The position numbers were made by a program, and so were the translations under genes. A model generated the notes under the pieces. The model saw only the letters and a program-made list of their open reading frames with translations. It was not told the origin of the DNA and did not search any database. A DNA stretch of 64,000 nucleotides from an uncultured Oxalobacteraceae bacterium (GTDB taxonomy: Bacteria; Pseudomonadota; Gammaproteobacteria; Burkholderiales; Burkholderiaceae), in the NCBI GenBank assembly GCA_946480015.1, contig CAMLIL010000018.1, positions 1-64,000 of the forward strand, read 5' to 3'. Positions 55,079 through 64,000 of this stretch are shown piece by piece (position 1 is the first letter of the stretch; each line of letters begins with the position of its first letter).

Positions 55079-55945
55079 TTACTCGTCGATCAGCGCTTCG
55101 CTCCAGGCGTGCACGGTCTGGTTCTGCTCACCCAGGCCGCTGATCCCGAGACGGATCTTGTCGCCGGCCTTCAGGTACACCGCATCGGGCTTCTGGCCCA
55201 GGCCCACGCCCGGCGGAGTGCCGGTGCTGATGATGTCGCCCGGATTGAGCGTCATGAAGCGGCTGATGTAGCTGACCAGATGCGCCACGTCGAACACCAT
55301 GGTGCGCGTGTTGCCGTTCTGGTAGCGCTGGCCGTTCACTTCCAGGAACATGTCCAGGTTCTGCGGGTCCGGCACTTCGTCGGCCGTCACCAGCCATGGG
55401 CCGACCGGGCCGAAGGTATCGCAGCCCTTGCCCTTGTCCCAGGTACCGCCGCGTTCGAGCTGATACTCGCGCTCGGACAGGTCGTTGACCACGCAGTAGC
55501 CGGCCACATGGTCGAGCGCCTGGTCGATGTCGACGTAGCGCGCGCGGGTGCCGATCACCACGCCGAGTTCGACTTCCCAGTCGCTCTTCTTCGAATCCTT
55601 GGGCAGCACGACGGCGTCGTTGGCGCCGATGATGGCGCTGGTGGCTTTCATGAACAGCACTGGCTCGGCTGGCACCGCCATGCCCGATTCGGCCGCGTGG
55701 TCCGAGTAGTTCAGGCCCACGCACAGGAACTTGCCGATGTCGGCGAGGATCGGGGCGATGCGGCCTGGATTGGCGACCGCCGGCAGCGAAGCCGGATCGA
55801 TCGCGCGCAGGCGCGCCAGCGCGTCGCGGCCAAGCGAGCTAGCGGTCAGGTCGGGCAGGACGCCGGACAGGTCACGCACGGTGCCCTGCGAATCGAGCAG
55901 GCCGGGCTTCTCATTGCCCTTGGGGCCAAAGCGCAGTAATTTCAT
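55079..55945 (-). CDS. fumarylacetoacetate hydrolase-family 2,4-diketo-3-deoxy-L-fuconate hydrolase
   Basis: A 288-residue FAH-fold enzyme. FLCVGLNYSDHAAESGM, LFMKATSAIIGANDAVVLPKDS, the metal-binding DWEVELGVVIG and ISTGTPPGVGLGQKP are all typical of the group that hydrolyses 2,4-diketo-3-deoxy sugar acids to pyruvate and L-lactate (L-fuconate type) or glycolate, glycerate-type products. These proteins are often mislabelled ureidoglycolate lyase. The preceding gene in the pathway, an SDR, is the deleted one just upstream (29 bases), so the substrate may no longer be made locally. Confidence 0.85.
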   Translation of the reverse strand: MKLLRFGPKGNEKPGLLDSQGTVRDLSGVLPDLTASSLGRDALARLRAIDPASLPAVANPGRIAPILADIGKFLCVGLNYSDHAAESGMAVPAEPVLFMKATSAIIGANDAVVLPKDSKKSDWEVELGVVIGTRARYVDIDQALDHVAGYCVVNDLSEREYQLERGGTWDKGKGCDTFGPVGPWLVTADEVPDPQNLDMFLEVNGQRYQNGNTRTMVFDVAHLVSYISRFMTLNPGDIISTGTPPGVGLGQKPDAVYLKAGDKIRLGISGLGEQNQTVHAWSEALIDE

Positions 55946-55974
55946 TGCATTCCTTCTGGAGTAAAAACGATTAA

Positions 55975-57298
<1,324 letters not shown>

Positions 57299-57302
<4 letters not shown>

Positions 57303-58282
57303 GTTCCCTCCGGTACCGGCGCGCGCTCGTCGAGCAGGCCGTCCTGCTTGAGCGCCTGCCACAGCCCGGCGGGGATGGCGTGCTCCAGCCACGCGGCGTT
57401 CTGGCGCAACTGGTCGGCGCTCTGCGCCCCCGTCAGGATCGATGCCACGGCCGGATGCGCCAGAGGGAACTGCAGCGCCGCGGCCTGCAGCGGCACTCCG
57501 AAGCGGCGGCATACGGCTTCGATGCGTTCGACCCGCGCGAGCAGGTCGGCCGGTGCGTCTTCGTAATTGAATTTGCGGTTGCCAGCCAGGATGCCCGAGT
57601 TGAATACGCCGCCGGCGACGATGGCGTTGCCGTTGCGCGCGCAGGCTTCCAGCAGCGGTGCCAGCGCGGCCTGTTCCAGCAAGGTGTAGCGGCCGGCCAG
57701 CAAGGTGCAATCGAGCTGGCACTCCTGCATGGCGGCGAGTATGACGTCCGATTCGTTCACGCCCAGGCCGATGGCGCGCACGCGGCCCTGTTCGCGCAGC
57801 TGCATCAGCGCGCGAAAGCCGCCGCCGCAGGTCAGCTGCGACCAGTAGTGATCGTGCCGTTCGCCGTGCGTGCAGGCGCCGATGTCGTGCACGTACAGGA
57901 TGTCGACGCTTTCCAGGCCCAGGCGCTGCAGGCTGTCCTCGTGCGAACGCAGGATGCCGTCGTAGGTGTAGTCGTAATGCGGGCGGAACGGCAGCGGTTC
58001 GGCCCAGCCGGATTCGCCCGGGCGCACGCTGGCGTCGGGATGCATGCGGCGGCCGACCTTGGTGCTGATCATGTATTCGCCGCGCGGACGCTGGCGCAGC
58101 GCCGCGCCCAGCCTGCGCTCGGACAGCGTGAAGCCGTAATACGGTGCGGTGTCGAAGTAGCGCACGCCGGCGTCCCAGGCCGCATCCACAACGGCCTGGG
58201 CCTGCGCGTCGCTCATGGCGGCGTACAGGCCGCCCAGCTGCGCGCAGCCAAGGCCGAGACGGCTCAACGCGACATCCCCCAT
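57299..58282 (-). CDS. aldo/keto reductase, L-fucose/L-galactose dehydrogenase type
   Basis: A 327-residue AKR of the aldose 1-dehydrogenase group. RLGLGCAQLGGLYAAMS and GVRYFDTAPYYGFTLSERRLG (Asp and Tyr of the active site), then SLQRLGLESVDILYVHDIG (the family Lys lies in STKVGRR). It would oxidise L-fucose or L-galactose to the 1,5-lactone with NAD(P)+, consistent with the lactonase gene overlapping its end. ATG 58282 gives the family N-terminus; the frame stays open upstream in the dehydratase gene. Two bases separate it from that gene. Confidence 0.88.
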
Positions 58283-58284
58283 GT

Positions 58285-59505
58285 TCAGGCGGCCCTCAGC
58301 GGATGGCAGCCCGGGCCGACCGGCTCGAACTGCTTGTAGGTGAGGATGAATTCCTGGTGGCCCAGCTCTTCGGAACGGCTCGCTTCGCCGTTGGCGACGC
58401 GCTTGACCAGATCGACGATCTCGGCGCCGACCTGGTCCAGCGTGGCCTCGCCGGTGAGGATGCGGCCGGCGTTGACGTCCATGTCGTCGGACAGGCGCTG
58501 ATAGGTGTTTGGGTTGGCGCAGACCTTGATGACCGGCGAGATGGCCGAGCCGACCACCGAGCCGCGCCCGGTGGTAAACAGCGTGATGTGCGCGCCGCAG
58601 GCGATCAGTTCGACGATCTCGGCATTGTCGGAAATGTTGGGGAAGCCGAAGCGCGGTTCGCCGTCGGGCACCACATCGAGCAGGTACAGGCCGCCGCCCC
58701 ATGGCTGGTCGCCCGGCTTGAGGATGCCGCTGATCGGCGAGGCGCCGCTCTTGGCGTAGGCACCCAGGGACTTTTCTTCCTGGGTGGTGAGGCCGCCATC
58801 GGCGTTACCCGGCGCGAAGCTGCCGTGGCCCATGATGGTGTAGTAGCGCGCGGCCTTCTCCACCGTCCTGACGATTTCGTCGCCCAGTTCGGGCGTCACG
58901 GCGCGCCGCTTCATGTGGAATTCGCAGCCCACCAGTTCGCCGGTCTCTTCGAAAATGCAGGCGCTGCCGCCGGCGATCAGGGAGTCGAAGGCGACACCGA
59001 CGGCCGGGTTGGCGGTGATGCCGCTGGTGCTGTCGGAGCCGCCGCAGATGGTGGCCACCACCAGTTCGTCGAGCCGCATCGGCACGCGCGGTGTGTCGGC
59101 CAGGCTGTCGAGCGCCCAGCGGACCCATTCCACGCCGCTGGCGACGCTGTTGCGGGTACCGCTGTTTTCCTGGATGGTGATGGTGTGCACCGGGCGGCCG
59201 CTGTCGGCCACTGCTTCGGCCAGGCCGTGCTTGTTGAAGCTTTCGCAGCCGAGCGACACCAGCAGCGCCGCGCCGACGTTCGGATGGGTGAGCAGCTTGC
59301 GCATCATCTGGTCGGCGTATTCGTTGGGGTAGCAGCCGGGGAAGCCGACCAGGTGCACCGGCTGGTTGGGGAAGGCGTTCACCACCAGGCGGGCGACGTG
59401 GTGCGCGCACTCCACCGTGTAGACCACGGTCACGATGTTGCGGATGCCCTTGCGGCCGTCGGGGCGCAGGTAGCCGGTCAGTTCGGCGTTCTCGATCGTG
59501 TTCAT
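58285..59505 (-). CDS. UxaA-family sugar acid dehydratase, large subunit
   Basis: A 406-residue protein equivalent to the C-terminal domain of altronate/galactarate dehydratases. GYLRPDGRKGIRNIVTVVYTVECAHHV at the start, LVGFPGCYPNE, ALLVSLGCESFN, ATICGGSDSTSGITANPA and LFTTGRGSVVGSAISPVIKVC are typical. The small SAF subunit is encoded next upstream with a four-base overlap. In the fucose pathway such an enzyme would convert L-fuconate to 2-keto-3-deoxy-L-fuconate; UxaA-type enzymes acting on L-fuconate, L-galactonate and D-arabinonate have been reported in Herbaspirillum, as far as I recall. No enolase-type fuconate dehydratase is in the cluster. Confidence 0.87.
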   Translation of the reverse strand: MNTIENAELTGYLRPDGRKGIRNIVTVVYTVECAHHVARLVVNAFPNQPVHLVGFPGCYPNEYADQMMRKLLTHPNVGAALLVSLGCESFNKHGLAEAVADSGRPVHTITIQENSGTRNSVASGVEWVRWALDSLADTPRVPMRLDELVVATICGGSDSTSGITANPAVGVAFDSLIAGGSACIFEETGELVGCEFHMKRRAVTPELGDEIVRTVEKAARYYTIMGHGSFAPGNADGGLTTQEEKSLGAYAKSGASPISGILKPGDQPWGGGLYLLDVVPDGEPRFGFPNISDNAEIVELIACGAHITLFTTGRGSVVGSAISPVIKVCANPNTYQRLSDDMDVNAGRILTGEATLDQVGAEIVDLVKRVANGEASRSEELGHQEFILTYKQFEPVGPGCHPLRAA

Positions 59506-59840
59506 TTGTGCTCGGTCCCGATGAAGTGGTGGCCATCCTGGCCCAGGGTGTAAGTGGGGATGTAGTCGCTTTCCAGATTGTGCGTATGGATGTGCGCACC
59601 GGCGGCGACCGGCTGGGTGATGGTGCCGATGATGGCGCCGTAGCGCAGTATCTTGTCGCCCGGCTGCAGGTCGCGCCGGGCACACTTGTGGCCCAGGTTG
59701 ACGTCTTGCGGCAGCACGACTTCGCGGCCGTCGATCTGCACACGCGTACCGGCGGTGAGCGCGGTGCGGGCGATCAGGCAGTTGTCCTCGGGGGACATGA
59801 GCAGCAGGCTCGATGTCAGCTCTGGCGTGGAATCAGGCAT
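59502..59840 (-). CDS. UxaA-family dehydratase, small (SAF domain) subunit
   Basis: A 112-residue protein matching the N-terminal SAF domain of altronate dehydratase: NCLIARTALTAGTRVQIDG, the LPQDVNLGHKCARRDLQPGDKILRYG block and GTITQPVAAGAHIHTHNLES. In E. coli UxaA the domain is fused to the large part; here it is a separate gene overlapping the large-subunit start by four bases (ATGA). The two chains are expected to assemble. Confidence 0.88.
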   Translation of the reverse strand: MPDSTPELTSSLLLMSPEDNCLIARTALTAGTRVQIDGREVVLPQDVNLGHKCARRDLQPGDKILRYGAIIGTITQPVAAGAHIHTHNLESDYIPTYTLGQDGHHFIGTEHK

Positions 59841-59912
59841 GGGTTTTCCTTGTCAGGATAAATGCGCGCCGCAGCCAGGCCTGGCCAGTCTGTGTCAGTC
59901 GGTGTTCAACTT

Positions 59913-60809
59913 TCAGGCGCGCTTGTTGATCGCGGCCTGCATGGTCAGGCGCGACGAATCGAGGTGTTTGTTCATGGCCGCAAGGGCGGCGGCGGTGTCG
60001 CGCCGCGCCAGCGCACGCAGGATCTCCAGATGTTCCGGCACGGCGAAGCGGATGCGCGGCATTTCGTCGCTCTTGTCCCACTGGTAGTGATAGTGGAATA
60101 CCAGCGAGACGATATCGTTCAGTCCTTGCGCGAAGCGGTTGTTCAGCAGCCCGATCAGAAAGGTGTGGAACTCGCGGTCGAGTGCCGGAAAGTCCGCGTG
60201 CCGGCCAGGAAAGTCCAAGGCCAGCTGTTCGTGCTGCTCGATCAGTTCGTCCAGCCGCCCGAACGCCGGATCGTCCGGTGCGAGCGCGGTCAACGCTTCG
60301 ACCCCGGCCAGCTCGAACATGCGGCGTACCTGCGCCAGTTCGGTCGCGAAGGTCTGGTCGAAGGCGCACAGGCGCCAGCCGCCCTGCGGCTTCTTTTCGA
60401 TCAGGCCGTAGCGTGAAAAACCGATCAGAAATTCGCGCACGCTGATGGTGCTCGCACCCGCGGCGCGCGCCAGCTCGGCTTCGGAGAAGGCCGCGCCCGG
60501 CGTCAGGTCGTGGTGGTAGATGCGCTCCATCAGCACCTGCCGGATGCGGTCCGCGCCGGACTGCAGTTCGGCCTCGTCGAAATAGTCTTCCGCCACCGGC
60601 TTGCGCACCAGGCGCCGGTCTTTCAGGTCGCTGATGAGGCCACGGGAATGCAGGTAGTTGATGGTGCTGCGGATGGCCGTGCGGCTGCCTTGCGCCAGTT
60701 CGGCCATGCGCTGTTCGGGCGGCAGTACCGCGCCGATCGCCAGGTTTGCGCCGATGTGTTCGAGCAGCAGGTTGGTGCTGCGCTTGAAGATGGTCGCTGG
60801 TTTCGCCAT
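59913..60809 (-). CDS. GntR-family regulator with two N-terminal winged-helix domains and FCD domain
   Basis: A 298-residue regulator. Residues about 8-65 form one GntR-type wHTH (LPPEQRMAELAQGSRTAIRSTINYLHSRGLI). Residues about 85-145 form a second (TPGAAFSEAELARAAGASTISVREFLIGFSRYGLI). Residues about 150-290 look like the FCD ligand-binding domain (ELAQVRRMFELAGVEALTAL and LDREFHTFLIGLLNNRF). Ordinary FadR-type proteins have only one wHTH. It lies inside the L-sugar cluster between the UxaB-like and SAF genes, so it probably senses a pathway sugar acid. A palindrome in the promoter of the first gene (63049) is a likely target. Confidence 0.85.
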   Translation of the reverse strand: MAKPATIFKRSTNLLLEHIGANLAIGAVLPPEQRMAELAQGSRTAIRSTINYLHSRGLISDLKDRRLVRKPVAEDYFDEAELQSGADRIRQVLMERIYHHDLTPGAAFSEAELARAAGASTISVREFLIGFSRYGLIEKKPQGGWRLCAFDQTFATELAQVRRMFELAGVEALTALAPDDPAFGRLDELIEQHEQLALDFPGRHADFPALDREFHTFLIGLLNNRFAQGLNDIVSLVFHYHYQWDKSDEMPRIRFAVPEHLEILRALARRDTAAALAAMNKHLDSSRLTMQAAINKRA

Positions 60810-60887
60810 GGGTGTGTAAATGAGTCGCCTTCGAGGCGGAATACGTGTGGATACCCATTGTACACAGCTTGCGCGGGCGGCATTGGA

Positions 60888-61994
60888 TCATGCAACCACC
60901 TCATCGAGCAGGGCTTGCAGGCGGGGCTGGCCGGTGCTGCAGCCCGTTGCACGCGCGAGTTCAAGCAGCGGCAGCATGCGGCGGCGCTTTTTCTCGGCAT
61001 GGTTTTGCGCGATGTCGGCCAGGCGATGGCGCAGGAAGGGATTGGCGAAGCGCTCGCGTACCTGCGCGAGGTAGGCGCGCGCGCTGTCGCCGTCACCGAG
61101 CGCATCGAACACCGGCAGCACTTCGTGCTCCCATACCTGTTCGAGCGAAGCGCGCAGCGCCGCATCGTCCATCGCTTGGGTCACGGTCAGGTCGGGCTGC
61201 CTGCCGCCGGCGATCCATTGTTCGGCCAGCCAGGTGTGCCCGAGGTTCAGCAGGAACAGCTTGCGCCGCTCGAAGGTATCGAGCGATTCGGTGACGACGA
61301 TGTCGGGGTGGCTGCACGGCAGGGTCATGCCGGACTGCGCTTCGATCGCCCACAAGGCATAAGGTTCGGCCACCGCGCCAGCAGGCTCGATGGCTTCGGA
61401 GACGATGCGGTCGACCAGGGAGTTGACCCAGACGCAGCCGTCGCGCAGCCAGGCGCGAAAACCGCTGTCGAGGTCCCAGGCCTGCGCCAGATCCAGAACG
61501 ATATTGCGCAGGACGGTGCCGTTGCTGTTGACCAGCTCGCAGGGCAGCAGGGTTATCGGCGCGGCGCCGTTCCGGTAGCGCGCGTGCAGCAGCTGGAGCA
61601 GCTTGGCCGGGAAGCTGCGCGGCGGTTGCAGATCGGGACGGTCATCCGGATGCAGCAGGTAGCCGGCGTCGCCGGTGTTGGAGACGATCACCTGCACCGT
61701 CGTGGCGGCCTGTTCGAGGATCCAGCTCCAGTGGCTGGCGGCATGCACGGCAAAGCCGACCGAGCCGACACGCTGCTCACGGTCGATGCGCTGGCCATGT
61801 TGCCAGCCGCGGACGCGGACCGGGTAGTCCTGCTGGTTGAACGCGGCGATGCGCGCGGCGCTGTCCGGGCTATCGGTAGTCTGGACTACGGTGATGCGGC
61901 CGAGGGCCTCGCCGCGTTCGAGCGCTTCGCTGACGAACAGGTCAACGTGCGCCTGCAGAAAGCGGCTGGTACCGAATTGCAGGATCGGGTTCAC
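60888..61994 (-). CDS. mannitol dehydrogenase-family oxidoreductase, tagaturonate reductase-like
   Basis: A 368-residue polyol/sugar acid dehydrogenase. NPILQFGTSRFLQAHVDLFV near the N-terminus and VWVNSLVDRIVSE, then the catalytic Lys region FLLNLGHTWLAEQW are characteristic of the UxaB (altronate:NAD oxidoreductase) group, which interconverts D-tagaturonate and D-altronate. It would take the product of an LgoD-type dehydrogenase to altronate for UxaA. GTG 61994, one base after the upstream stop, gives the family start; TTG 62009 would add five residues. Confidence 0.85.
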   Translation of the reverse strand: MNPILQFGTSRFLQAHVDLFVSEALERGEALGRITVVQTTDSPDSAARIAAFNQQDYPVRVRGWQHGQRIDREQRVGSVGFAVHAASHWSWILEQAATTVQVIVSNTGDAGYLLHPDDRPDLQPPRSFPAKLLQLLHARYRNGAAPITLLPCELVNSNGTVLRNIVLDLAQAWDLDSGFRAWLRDGCVWVNSLVDRIVSEAIEPAGAVAEPYALWAIEAQSGMTLPCSHPDIVVTESLDTFERRKLFLLNLGHTWLAEQWIAGGRQPDLTVTQAMDDAALRASLEQVWEHEVLPVFDALGDGDSARAYLAQVRERFANPFLRHRLADIAQNHAEKKRRRMLPLLELARATGCSTGQPRLQALLDEVVA

Positions 61995-61995
61995 G

Positions 61996-63009
61996 TCAGA
62001 CCTCGACAATCGCCTTGATCACGCCGCTGGACGGGTCCATCCACTGCGGCAGGACGTCGATGAAGTTCGCCAGGGTGGTGCGGTGGGTGGCCAGGCGCTC
62101 GGTCGGAATCAGGCCGGCTTTCATCGCCTCCAGCACTTCGCGGAAATCGGCGGCGGTGGCATTGCGGCTGCCCAGCAGCGTGGTTTCGCGCTTGTGGAAT
62201 TCAGGATCGGCGAAGGAGATGCGGTCCAGGACGATCGACACCAGTACGTAGGTGCCGCCGTGGGCGACGAATTCGAGGCCGCGCTCCATGGCCTTGACGT
62301 TGCCGGTGGCGTCGAAGACGACGTCGAAAAATTCGCCGCCGGTGAGCTCGGACAGGGCGTCCTTGTCGCCCTCGCCTGCCTGGACGGCGTGGTGGACGCC
62401 GATGGCGTCGCTGCAGAAATCCAGACGGTCGGCCCGGGTATCGAGCACCGTGACTTCGCCGCCTTTGAGGCGCGCGAACAGGGACACGGCGATGCCGATC
62501 GGGCCGGCACCGACAACCAGCACGCGCTGGTCCTGGTGGACCGCGGCGCGGCTGACGGCGTGGGCGCCGATGGCGAGGAACTCCAGCATGGCGGCCTGGT
62601 CGAGCGAGATGCCGTCGGCCTTGAAAACAAATTGGGCGGGGACGGTCAGGTATTCGGCCATGCCGCCATCGCGGTGCACACCCAGTACCTGGATGCGCGT
62701 GCAGCAGTTGGTCTTGCCTTTGCGGCAGGCCACGCAGGTGCCGCAGGACAGATAGGGCATGACGTAGACGGTGTCGCCGGATGCGAGGCCGGAATCGTCC
62801 GGCGCTTGCACCACTTCGCCGGCCAGCTCGTGGCCCATCACGCGCGGGTAGCTGAGAAATGGCTGGGTGCCACGGAAGATGTGCATGTCGGTGCCGCAAA
62901 CGCCGATACGGCGCACGCGGATCAGCACGTCACCTTCGTTTACGCTGGGAATGCCGGCCTCGACCATCCGGAGTTCGCCTGGGGACTGGCACACCACGCT
63001 CTTCATCAT
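61996..63009 (-). CDS. zinc-type alcohol dehydrogenase, L-galactonate 5-dehydrogenase-like
   Basis: A 337-residue medium-chain dehydrogenase. The catalytic zinc ligands are in GVCGTDMHIF (Cys) and MGHELAGEVV (His, Glu), the structural zinc Cys cluster in SCGTCVACRKGKTNCC, and the cofactor loop is VVGAGPIGIAVSLFA. Closest by pattern to L-galactonate 5-dehydrogenase (LgoD) and sorbitol/threonine-type dehydrogenases. Placed in front of the UxaB-like gene, it suggests L-galactonate to D-tagaturonate to D-altronate. It is the first gene of the cluster; two ATGs (63009, 63006) follow GGAAAG. Confidence 0.85.
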   Translation of the reverse strand: MMKSVVCQSPGELRMVEAGIPSVNEGDVLIRVRRIGVCGTDMHIFRGTQPFLSYPRVMGHELAGEVVQAPDDSGLASGDTVYVMPYLSCGTCVACRKGKTNCCTRIQVLGVHRDGGMAEYLTVPAQFVFKADGISLDQAAMLEFLAIGAHAVSRAAVHQDQRVLVVGAGPIGIAVSLFARLKGGEVTVLDTRADRLDFCSDAIGVHHAVQAGEGDKDALSELTGGEFFDVVFDATGNVKAMERGLEFVAHGGTYVLVSIVLDRISFADPEFHKRETTLLGSRNATAADFREVLEAMKAGLIPTERLATHRTTLANFIDVLPQWMDPSSGVIKAIVEV

Positions 63010-63041
63010 CGCTTTCCAACTCCATTTTATTATTCATGGTA

Positions 63042-63069
63042 ATTGTATTGTATATATACAGAACCGCAA
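63042..63069 (-). promoter_or_regulatory. promoter with palindromic operator of the L-sugar operon
   Basis: On the minus strand TTGCGG (63069-63064) and TACAAT (63047-63042) are separated by 16 bases. The spacer contains most of the perfect 12-base palindrome TGTATATATACA (63049-63060). Its position between -35 and -10 is ideal for repression, and the form TTGTA...TACA is like operators of GntR/FCD regulators. The regulator at 59913 is the natural candidate. A TTGTACAC stretch also occurs just upstream of the regulator gene (near 60859). Confidence 0.5.
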
Positions 63070-63113
63070 AGGTTTTTTTCGCGAATTGAGGTTGCGATTT
63101 TGCGTAAGTTGAT

Positions 63114-63530
63114 TCAGGCTGTCATGCGTTGGTGGACTTCGCGCACCAGCATCCCGGCCAGCATGGCGATGAAAAACACCATGGACTTTGCTCCGCCCAT
63201 GGCCAACGATGCCAGGGCCGACCCAGGACAATAGCCGGCCAGACCCCAGCCGGCGCCAAATATCAACCCGCCGAGCACAATGCGGCGGTCAATCTTTGTT
63301 GCCGCCGGCAGGCGCATGGTTTCGCCCAGCAGTGAGTGCGGCCGCCTGCGTGCGAACGGGAAGGCAAGCGATCCGATCGACACGGCGCCACCCATGACCA
63401 GGGCCAGCGACGGGTCCCAGTTTCCGCTCAGGTCGAGAAAGCCGAGTACTTTCGACGGATCTGCCATGCCGGATACGATCAGACCGAGGCCGAATACGAG
63501 ACCGGCCAGCAATGCGAGCAGCGTTTTCAT
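63114..63530 (-). CDS. YeeE/YedE-family membrane protein (second of pair)
   Basis: A 138-residue membrane protein with four hydrophobic segments. TLLALLAGLVFGLGLIVSGMADPSKVLGFLD and GLIFGAGWGLAGYCPGSALA are typical of the YeeE/YedE (DUF6691) family; the Cys in GYCPGSA is the conserved residue linked to thiosulfate or sulfide transport in this family. It lies nine bases after its partner gene. The pair resembles PmpA/PmpB-type half-proteins. Confidence 0.9.
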   Translation of the reverse strand: MKTLLALLAGLVFGLGLIVSGMADPSKVLGFLDLSGNWDPSLALVMGGAVSIGSLAFPFARRRPHSLLGETMRLPAATKIDRRIVLGGLIFGAGWGLAGYCPGSALASLAMGGAKSMVFFIAMLAGMLVREVHQRMTA

Positions 63531-63539
63531 TGCATTCTC

Positions 63540-63971
63540 CTACGCAAGGACGTGACGCGCGAGGTAGACCGTCACGAATCCGGCAAGCATGAACGCCAGC
63601 GTCGCTACCATCGAACGCGGCGATCGGCGCGATATGCCGCATACGCCGTGTCCGCTGGTGCAGCCCGATCCATAGTGTGTGCCGATGCCTACCAGCAGGC
63701 CGGCGGCAACGAGGGTGGGGATGCCGGCGTCAACACGCATGGAGGGAAGCGGGAGTGCCAAGCCGTAGACCATGGGCGCACCGGCCAGGCCGGCGATGAA
63801 GGCAAGGCGCCATTTGATATCGCCGCGGGAAGGCCTGAGCAGGCCGCCAATGATGCCGCTGATGCCGGCAATCCTGCCATTGAAGAGCAGGAGCATGGCG
63901 GCGGCCACGCCGATCATCAAGCCGCCGACCAGCGATGCCCACGGTGTGAAGTGGGTCCAGTCGATCGTCAT
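63540..63971 (-). CDS. YeeE/YedE-family membrane protein (first of pair)
   Basis: A 143-residue membrane protein with four hydrophobic segments. [32 protein letters not shown] and [27 protein letters not shown] are the family hallmarks, including the conserved Cys of [12 protein letters not shown]. Together with the next gene it forms a split YeeE-type transporter for a sulfur compound. ATG 63971 follows GGAGAAATG-type purine-rich sequence; whatever precedes it lies outside the window. Confidence 0.9.
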   Translation of the reverse strand: MTIDWTHFTPWASLVGGLMIGVAAAMLLLFNGRIAGISGIIGGLLRPSRGDIKWRLAFIAGLAGAPMVYGLALPLPSMRVDAGIPTLVAAGLLVGIGTHYGSGCTSGHGVCGISRRSPRSMVATLAFMLAGFVTVYLARHVLA

Positions 63972-64000
63972 CTCATTTCTCCTCTTCCTTGGGACAGTAC

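Noticed and set aside
60820..60835. Small hairpin CGCCT/AGGCG downstream of the UxaB-like gene
   Set aside because: Only five base pairs and no T run; insufficient for a terminator call.

Overview
The window is one chromosomal stretch of a high-GC Gram-negative bacterium, most likely a betaproteobacterium of the Oxalobacteraceae (Massilia/Duganella/Janthinobacterium type). The evidence is the Pseudomonas/Burkholderiales-style aruCFGDB arginine operon with an AraC-type ArgR, the queA-tgt-yajC-secD-secF order, a large NAD-glutamate dehydrogenase, and strong G/C bias at third codon positions, which produces long antisense open frames. No rRNA, tRNA, CRISPR array, transposase or phage gene was seen, and no gene-free stretch exceeds 300 bases.

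Layout. 1-11.5 kb (minus strand): arginine catabolism by the succinyltransferase route (aruC, F, G, D, B) under an AraC-type ArgR gene, followed by a truncated-by-window NAD-glutamate dehydrogenase that would oxidise the glutamate produced; an EamA transporter lies upstream. 11.6-13.3 kb (plus): a MarR regulator whose -10 box almost touches its start codon, a translationally coupled small protein, and an HDOD protein. 13.5-20.8 kb: a sugar locus with a GntR-like LacI regulator, a GH3 beta-glucosidase, a GH94 phosphorylase carrying the residues expected of cellobionic acid phosphorylase, and a GPH symporter. A perfect palindrome sits just downstream of the symporter promoter. 20.8-27.5 kb (minus): winged-helix AlkZ-like protein, then queA-tgt-yajC-secDF with a strong terminator. 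27.5-36.3 kb: recG, GNAT, a pyrC-DUF3025-Gfo/Idh operon, a lone amino-acid ABC ATPase, a dicarboxylate/amino acid symporter and periplasmic asparaginase. 36.3-40.2 kb: Atm1-type ABC exporter, YciA-like thioesterase, PhoD phosphatase. 40.2-41.8 kb: a lower-GC two-gene insert (PD-(D/E)XK nuclease-like protein plus a small unknown protein) beside a gene fragment. 41.8-51.5 kb: two tandem fadD genes, a lipoprotein aminopeptidase, a molybdopterin oxidoreductase, an M20 amidohydrolase, a 3-hydroxyisobutyrate-dehydrogenase-family enzyme and a PagL-like lipid A deacylase.

51.5-63.0 kb (minus): a long co-directional cluster for a deoxy- or L-sugar, best read as L-fucose and/or L-galactose. It encodes an ABC transporter, sugar dehydrogenase, lactonase, two-part UxaA-type dehydratase, FAH-type diketo-acid hydrolase, a UxaB-like and an LgoD-like dehydrogenase, and a GntR regulator with two helix-turn-helix domains. 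The 2-keto-3-deoxy-acid dehydrogenase (SDR) that should link dehydratase and hydrolase has lost about 90 residues in frame and looks non-functional. 63.1-64 kb: a YeeE/YedE pair.

The best leads are the cellobionate locus with its gluconate-repressor-like operator, the broken SDR in an otherwise complete L-sugar operon, and the low-GC nuclease-like pair. All functional calls come from reading motifs; no database search was run.
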